64,000 bases of DNA from Rhizophlyctis rosea (lineage: Eukaryota; Chytridiomycota; Chytridiomycetes; Rhizophlyctidales; Rhizophlyctidaceae). The DNA lies in contig JADGJC010000173.1 of the NCBI GenBank assembly GCA_027596075.1, forward strand, positions 22,058 to 86,057, written 5' to 3'. The notes under the pieces are model-generated. The model did no database searches and had not been told where the DNA came from. It was given only the letters and a program-made list of their open reading frames with translations. Numbering within the stretch: position 1 is the first letter of the stretch; each line of letters begins with the position of its first letter. A program made the position numbers and the translations under genes. Of this stretch, positions 57,393-64,000 are shown one piece after another.

Positions 57393-60300
57393 ATGGTAAC
57401 ATGCTCACACGCGTCAGTTGTCGAATGCTTTGTGCTCACCAAGTTTGCTTCGTCAGACTCTTTTGCAGGGACGCGTTTGCCGCCTTACCAGATCACTTCC
57501 TTATTTCGTCGACCATTGCCGCCCACCGCGAATGCATCGGGAGGGGACGATGGGTACCCCTTGTGGCGCGCGACTGGTGGCGACATGGGGTCTGTCATCT
57601 TGAAGTTCTATTCTGCAGTAGAGCGCAAGGAGGCCAATGCCGAACGCGCGGAGTTTGCTGCTCTCAAGCGGTTGCAGGCTGGTCAGCGGGGTGCGAGCGC
57701 GGAGGTGCAGTAACATATCTTGGTGGCTCATGTAAAGGACCTGTGTGCTGACGTATTGTGTGTCTGCAGTGGGCAATTGCTCGTTTTTACGGCGCAAAGG
57801 AAGCAAGTCCGCACCCGTACATCTTCCATGTATTTGAAGAATGCTCATGCACGCTGGAAGAGTACCTGGGGAATGTCCACAAAGAGTTCAATTGGAGTCA
57901 GCCAAGCCACCGGGGCAGTATCTTCCAACAAGTGAAGCAGGCATGCGAGGTAAGAACGCATACTGACTGCCCAACATTTTTAAGGAAACTAAAATGAGCT
58001 CTATAGGACGTGGTTTCTGCACTGATTCATTGTCATGAGAACGACATTGGTAAGATGTGTAACAACCTTTGATCTCAATCATTCATGTTGTAACGCGAGG
58101 ATCAATCTTCTACCAGTATACGGCGAGATCAAAACACACAGCGTTTGGGGGACTCAGACGAGGAGAGGGTACACTTGGAAATTGGCCGATTTCAGTACAA
58201 GTTACCGGAAGCACGAAGTGATATCAGGTAGGCGTTTACTAAAGTGGCGAGATTTTTTGATCACACGCAGACTTATGAGTATTGGTCGTAGTTGAATCCA
58301 CTTTCATTACACCTGAACGCGCACTTGTTCTCCGCCGACTCCGCGACAAAACTGATAGTGCTACGGACGTGCGGGAAGCAATAGCCAACGAACCAATGGA
58401 CGCGTTTGCATTGGGGTGCTGGTTGATCGAGGTCTTCACCAGAACGCCCCCATCATTCAAGCGCTTGAACAGACCAGACCAGGTGGAAGTGTTGACAGGT
58501 CCCGGTATTGTGGCCGTACCGGAAGGGATGCATGAAATGGTGGGAAGGCTTTTGATAAAGAATGAGAGAGCAAGGATGACGGTAGAGCAGTTCAAGGTTG
58601 GTACAATAGTTCATTTGGAATCATTGTCCTCACAACTAACATCAAGCACAATAATCCTTCAGGACTCGTCATTCTGGACACCCAAATCTCCCGCATCGCC
58701 CCCTCCAACTGCGCGCATGACGATCAACGCATCAATTCCGACCGGTGACGCGAATGGCACCTTGACAAATGGAGACAAATTGGCGCCGTCGCTCAGTGGG
58801 CTCTCGCTCGAAGCCCAGAATCGTATGCCAAATCTCACGCACATGGACGGCACGATGCCATATCTTTTGAGCATCCGAGATGTGCAGATTCCCAGCTTGT
58901 TCATCCTTTTGCCAAATTACGAGATGTATGTAACTGGAAGAACATCATGATCATAATACGGTTCGGTGTCTAACATTCCGCTCCTCCAGGCCGCGCGGGA
59001 TGCAGGGTGCCAACACCACCAGTCTTCACCTCATTTGCGAATTCGATCGTCAGCAACATATTGTGCCTGTCGGATATCCTCTTTCTGGTACTGACATCAT
59101 CGATGCGGGTCTTGCCGCCTATGCTCTTGCAAGTCTGAAGACTGTACTCGAATCCGCCGGTGATGCTGGGTACCACTTCGTGCGACAAGGTCGGGGCGCG
59201 AGCGCACCAACGATCCGAATATCCAACAAAGATTTGAAGCAAGATTGCGAGGATGTTGTGTTGAGATTGATTACAAGAGGCCGAAGTGGGCAAGAGGATA
59301 CTTTACGCATTGCGGCACGTGCGCTTATGTGGCTGAAACGTACGTTCATTTAGTCTTCTGTCTGAAAGTCTATCCATTTGAGGTTTCTGGAATGCTACTA
59401 ACCAGATGCTGCCTCACAAATAGGATTCCTGGAAGATCATGATCACGAACACTCGTTTGGCGGGCTGGAATATGCTTCCTGCCGCGGTGGCATGCGATGG
59501 ATTTGCTCCCAACATATGCAAGCCAACAACATGCCTCGGGTGAATTCGCAAGCTGGGCTCCATCAACAAAGTTATCTTGCGGAGCAAAACTATGCTTCCA
59601 ATGGCGGCTTCCCAAATCAGCAGCCTTTCAACGGATACATGTCTCAACAACAGCAAGCACGCAATTTCTCCCCAACGCGCATCGACCGATCTTTCACAGT
59701 CAGCAGCGCCGCAACGTCCGCCTACTCGGCTCCACCCACGAGTCAACTTCCACCGCTTCCCGCCAATGGCCAGCACATGGGCACGACTAATGGCTATGCG
59801 CCATCGGATATACACCCCATACAAAACCATCAAGTGCCTCAGCAACAAGTCAACCTTCACCAGCACCACGTTCAGCAACCTCCAGCTCAAATGCAAGCCC
59901 CCATGCATCAGCAATCACCGCAGAGCATGTACATGAACCATCCCAACCCTCAGCAACCACCTCACGCCGTTTACAACCAGCAACATCTCGCTCAAATGGA
60001 TCAGATGCTTTCATCGGTTCACAACCTCTCGAATATGCTTCAGGACAACAACACTGTTACCGACGCGCAATCCTCCGTCGGCGATCCAAATGAATACCAG
60101 TACCAGTTTATGGCTCAAAATCCGTCCCTGCAGGCTCAAACTCAATTCCCTAGTCCGCCTCGGATGCCAATTGGTAATGAGCCCACAACTCCCTCAAGTG
60201 CGTCTGGTTCCATTGCCGGAACGAATGGGGCTACCAGTCTTTACAACGCGAGCGGGGGGAAACCCTTGCCGGTTCGCAAAGTGGTATTCACTGGATACGC

Positions 60301-60996
60301 ACAGAGCGGGAAGTCGACTCTCATATTCAGGAAGAAGGTCGGCGAGTTTAAGGTGAGGATACATACTCACATTCTTGTTGGTAAAAGACATTTGTTCTGA
60401 TCCATTGCCCGTTTTTATAGGATGACTTGCCAACAACAATTCAAGATACCTCCACCGCTCTTGTCGCCCTGCCCGACTCCATGCACACCATTCAACTCCA
60501 TATCGAGGACACTTGCGCCGCAGATGCCTTCCACTCAACTCGCGTGAAGCAATACAGCAAATGTCATGTTGTGGCCATCACCTTCCCCCTTGATCGACGG
60601 GATTTGTTGGAGGAGATGAACAATGAGGTATGAGCTTTTTGCGAATTCTTCCATCCAGCATTGGATGTTTTACCTATACAGATTTGCTTAACCATTTTGC
60701 AATTTCTCCTGCAGTGGGCTTGGATTATGGAAGCTCGATCTCACGCCCGCCTCATTCCCTGTGTGCTGATTGGTCTCAAATCGGACTTGCGTCCTCATCT
60801 TCGGTCATACATCACTACCAAAGAAGCTTCCATGGTCGCGGCGGCATTGGGGGCAAAGTATGTCGAATGTTCATCAAAGACTGGAGAGGGTGTGGAAGAC
60901 GTGTTTGTGGCGATCGCACAGGCAGCGGTAAAGCAGAAGCCCATCAAAGGCAAGGATGGAGGCGGTGGGAAGCTATTCGGTTTTGGCAAGAAATGA
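57393..60996 (+). CDS. Degenerate protein kinase fused to a Rho-like GTPase (993 aa, 10 exons)
   Basis: Exons 57393-57704, 57770-57949, 58007-58049, 58117-58227, 58292-58596, 58663-58925, 58990-59339, 59424-60352, 60421-60627 and 60715-60996, all GT-AG and in phase. Residues about 55-325 are a kinase fold: VILKFY (Lys71), YIFHVFEECSCTLEEYL, SALIHCHENDIVYGEIKTHS where HRDLKxxN is replaced (Glu182 for Asp, Lys184 kept, Ser187 for Asn), LADFS for DFG, TPE for APE, DAFALGCWLIEVFTRTPPSF. It is probably a pseudokinase or atypical kinase. Residues about 370-520 contain IPSLFILLPNYE and SLHLICEFD, a module I cannot name. A Gln-rich linker (about 540-790) follows. Residues about 805-975 are a Rho/Ras-type GTPase: GYAQSGKST P-loop (812-820), DTCAA in place of DTAGQ, CVLIGLKSDLR, KYVECSSKTGEGVEDVF. 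There is no CaaX end. Start could be further upstream. Confidence 0.82.
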
Positions 60997-63243
60997 GCAC
61001 TGAGTTCTAATGGCTATGAGGCAATGTTTTGGAGAAATCACACTTTGGATGCATAAAAAGTTTCAGGAACCCCGTAATGCTTTTTTCTGTAGAGAATACT
61101 AAAAACAATATACTAAAAACAATATAACATGAGTTCTAATATATCGGAAACCCTATGATATAGTCGAATGCAAGAGGTGCTGCGAGCATTCTCACATTTG
61201 CACGCCGTGATTGTAAAAGATAGGACGGAGAGAGGAGTATCAGATTGTACGCCCCCGGTTGTAGAAGAATGCCTCACGAAGGCATGTCATTTCCCAGGCA
61301 ACTCCGAAATGAAACTAAATTAGTGAAGACTGCAATCATTGATCGGATCACCATCAAACCAACTCCATAACTTCCACACTTCCAACTTTTCATCAGCGAT
61401 CAGCCGTATCAAGATCGTCAACGCAAACCTCATCCTGTGCGAGATATCCTTCACCCCACTCTCTGTTATGACCATCGAGAAGTGGTCTGCCATGCAGTGT
61501 GGGAGATGGCCTGTCAGCCAAATCTGAATTCTTGCACTCAATGATTTGCTATTCAGTCTCAGTCCTACCCACCCAATTTAGACAATTGGGGCACAGACAT
61601 TTTGGGGCTGGTCGTGGGTTGCTTATGTGGCAGTGCGGTGACTGGAATATCATATTACTCATCGAAAAATCTGCCCTGCAACGAGATGCGTCCATTTGAG
61701 TGGCCGGAAGCATACTCCATGCACACTTCTGCCAGCGCCTCAATTTCAATGCCCACAGAAGGTCCGGTCTTGAAATGATGGCATTGGAACAACTTGTCCA
61801 CTATGTAACTGACACCCACCAAGCAGATGACACACCACCTTACTTGTGTAACGGCCCCTTAAAGCCAATGGCACAGTCATGCTATAAGCGTCTTTTGTTC
61901 AATCTCAATATTGAAACCTTTCTAGTGGGTGTTCTCTTCAAATCTTTACATGTAAACATTGAGATAACAAGCATTTTTGTATGTTCCTGTATCAATATCA
62001 TTTGCGGGAAAGATTTTCTATTAGGGAGCATGGGTTTCCAGTCACGATGCTGGGCTGGCGTGCAGCTGTCCCCAGACACCAAACACCTGTGCCCCCACGT
62101 CCATTACGTGTGGAGCTGAGTATTCAGTTTATCCTCAAACTGTCATCGCTGGTTGGCATTCTCCGAAGTGCCCCTCAATCTGACATTTCCCATGTCCGCA
62201 GTGAATGACCAGTTACTGTGTACCCTTTTACAGACAGCGGTCCTTATATCAGAACAGAAATGACAGTTTTCACGTGCTTTTTCTAAAATTGCTCAATGAC
62301 CCTTCATGATGAAGAAAAGCCCTTCAATGGAGTGATTTAATGACACTTAATCTACATTTCGTACAAGAAGTAATTCAGTTTTTTATATGATAAACATTCT
62401 CAATAATCCCCGCAAATCACAGTCCTGATATAAGAACTGGTAGAATTTTACATAGTATCACCTGACTTAAGGGCCCGATCACCCGTCCTGTTTTGACATG
62501 TGACTTTGATCTCTGTGCCACTCAATGGGGATCTTTGCAGCCCCTTTTGCTCATTCAATACCACATGGAGCGCTGCCCAAGCAATGTAGAAACTCACTGT
62601 AACGATTGAGTTTGGACGATAATTCATTGCAGCATGTGAAAGCCAAGTTGCGTCCTGACAAAATGACTTTTTGCCTCTTTTCCATTTGGTCGCATCAAAA
62701 TAGCTCTGGACACATGACTTTGATAGTCAACCATACCTCTTTTCACCCCCACAGTATGTCCACTTGGAGACATCAGGAAACTTTTATTGATATAACCTTG
62801 ATAAATATGCCTCTGAGTAGCCCACTATTTAGTCCTCATATCAGGACTGACGCCTCCGTTGGTAAAGGGTTAAATCAATGTGGGGGGAAATTGTCTCCCC
62901 CCGTCTGCGCCACCGATGGTGGTCGCTGCCAAACCATTTTTACCCGTTTCATCTCTTTGAAGCTTTTTGAACGCTTATCAGCAACACGTTCTTTCAGTGG
63001 TTTCATTCAGCAACACCAAGGTCATTCAATATGGGAGCTTTAACACATTGTGTAAAGAACGGCCATGCCACTTCCACCATGCCCATTCCCTCTCAAAGAC
63101 CGCTAACACAAGACCCTGTCTTCAATTCACCAACACATGTACCCAGCCAACACATCAACTATCCTTTTGGCATCAACAAGAGCACTGCTTATTGGCTTGA
63201 AGCAGGAGATAGCTATGGACTCTGAAGACATGGAGATGGGAAC
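60997..63243. other. Repeat-like region with ORF debris
   Basis: About 2.2 kb. Minus-strand frame 61320-61541 (QIWLTGHLPHCMADHFSMVI, LIADEKLEVWKLWSWFDGD) and plus-strand frame 61700-62119 have some protein character but no family. From 62200 on the DNA is AT-rich and contains an imperfect inverted repeat (listed). Looks like transposon relics. Confidence 0.4.
62418..62849. repeat. Possible small inverted-repeat element (MITE-like)
   Basis: CAGTCCTGATATAAGAACT at about 62420 is matched by its imperfect reverse complement AGTCCTCATATCAGGACTG at about 62830. A third related piece, GTCCTTATATCAGAAC, lies near 62239. The interior shows no ORF of note. No clear target-site duplication was found. 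Confidence 0.35.
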
Positions 63244-63632
63244 ATGACAACAGTGGGAGACCCCAAGAGAAACAGGGATGCGCTGGGCAGGGAAGATGCG
63301 GAAAGATGGAAGGAAGTCATCAAATCGGAGTTGGACTCGTTGGACGAGAATCAGACATGGGAACTGGTGAACTCACCCGAGGGAAGGAAAGCGCTTGGGT
63401 GAAAGTGGGTATTTAAGGTCAAACGGGGAGGAGATGGGACTGTAGAAGGCTACAAGGCAAGATTGGTGGCAAAAGGATACTCGCAGAAGGAGGGAATTGA
63501 CTGCAACGAAACCTTTGCACCTGTTGCCAAGTTTACCTCAATCTGCCTCCCCCTCGCTATCACAGCAACACTGGACATGGAATTGCACCAGATGGACGCC
63601 GTCACAGCATTCCTGAATGGCGAAATCTGTTG
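63244..63632 (+). pseudogene. Truncated Ty1/copia reverse transcriptase fragment
   Basis: The frame reads the start of a copia RT domain: RWKEVIKSELDSLDENQTWE, then KWVFKVKRGGDGTVEGYKAR, LVAKGYSQKEGIDCNETFAP and HQMDAVTAFLNGEI. An in-frame TGA at 63400-63402 falls inside the usual G-S-K-W-V-F-K motif (Gly then stop then KWVFK). The domain ends abruptly at 63632 before the catalytic YVDD, where unrelated sequence begins. Weakly similar upstream sequence (from about 63031) may belong to the same polyprotein. Clearly inactive. Confidence 0.85.
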
Positions 63633-64000
63633 GAATATTGTGTTTCACACTTGTATACAGTTGTATAGCTTGCTTAGCAGACCTTAGACAAGCACAAATG
63701 GAGCACTGCGGCTGCGCTAGGCGGCCGCGCTAGGAGGCTGCGCAGCGGGCTGCGTTGTATATGTGGCAGCGATTGTACATGTGGCAGCGAAGGTATACAC
63801 GGTGTTGTGATGTGATGAAACATTACGCGTTATGTTTCAAATATGTAGTGTTAGAATCGGAGGCACGGCCGATGAGGTAAACGTGGCGGGGGCACAGCGA
63901 CGCCACACAAAAGCCACTCTTGACGCCGTCACCGCCGTGATTGGTGAAACGTCCGAAACCTCGGAAACGTGCGATTCCGAGGGTTCTGATCATCACGATC
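63628..64000 (+). mobile_element. LTR-like insertion inside the copia fragment (end not seen)
   Basis: The RT frame breaks at TGTTGGAATATTG, a start typical of copia long terminal repeats (5'-TG). The following sequence is non-coding, with a GC-rich stretch of GCTGCGC/GGCCGCGC repeats near 63700-63750 and two TGTGGCAGCGA copies near 63765 and 63780. A second TGTTAGAATCGG at about 63849 could be another LTR boundary. The window ends before a 3' junction can be seen. Confidence 0.45.

Noticed and set aside
57332..57751. 139-aa ORF overlapping the first exon of the kinase-GTPase gene
   Set aside because: A shifted frame of the kinase exon; the frame with VILKFY continues through ten exons.
1..64000. 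CRISPR arrays, operons, ribosome binding sites, rRNA genes
   Set aside because: No regularly spaced repeats or rRNA-like sequence were seen; gene structure with many GT-AG introns is eukaryotic, so bacterial signals are not expected.

Overview
This 64 kb window reads as nuclear DNA of an early-diverging, probably zoosporic (chytrid-type) fungus. Fungal markers are the V-ATPase c-prime proteolipid (VMA11), a Zn2Cys6 activator, SEC65/SRP19, CBP4, YME2 and SET5. Lineages outside the Dikarya are suggested by a TRPV-like ankyrin channel and by two signalling proteins with unusual domain combinations. Genes lie on both strands and carry many short GT-AG introns (about 45-110 bp, a few of 300-400 bp). 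I assembled most gene models by hand, joining reading frames across introns and checking phase.

Layout. 1-4.6 kb: SEC65/SRP19 (-, cut by the window edge), VTA1 (+, with a 10-N assembly gap in an intron), CBP4/UQCC3 family (-), VMA11 (+). 4.6-7.5 kb: gene-poor, only doubtful ORFs. 7.6-13 kb: an 11-exon PB1-TIR-NACHT-WD40 receptor of 1520 aa, the most notable gene here. 13.6-24.7 kb: an unknown low-complexity protein, UBE3D/IPA1, an unknown small gene, the mitochondrial phosphate carrier, SET5, TOM20 and an orphan gene. 25.1-29.7 kb: TRPV-like ankyrin channel. 30.4-32.5 kb: a PARG-fold protein with a degenerate active-site signature. 33-38 kb: a small secreted Cys-containing protein and a 1054-aa disordered protein. 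39-43.5 kb: three proteins of unknown function. 44.6-48.4 kb: YME2/RNA12. 49.3-52.6 kb: a 1026-aa Zn2Cys6 factor with a polyQ tail. 52.6-57.3 kb: gene-poor, with weak candidates for small secreted or membrane proteins. 57.4-61 kb: a degenerate kinase fused to a Rho-like GTPase (993 aa). 61-64 kb: repeat-rich end with a broken Ty1/copia reverse-transcriptase piece interrupted by an LTR-like sequence.

Functional themes are housekeeping (mitochondrial import, phosphate and complex III assembly, mtDNA maintenance; vacuole acidification and ESCRT-III recycling; SRP) mixed with sensing and signalling (NLR, TRP channel, kinase-GTPase, PARG-like protein). No operon-like grouping is expected, and none is seen. 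Family names rest on motif recognition only; no database search was possible.
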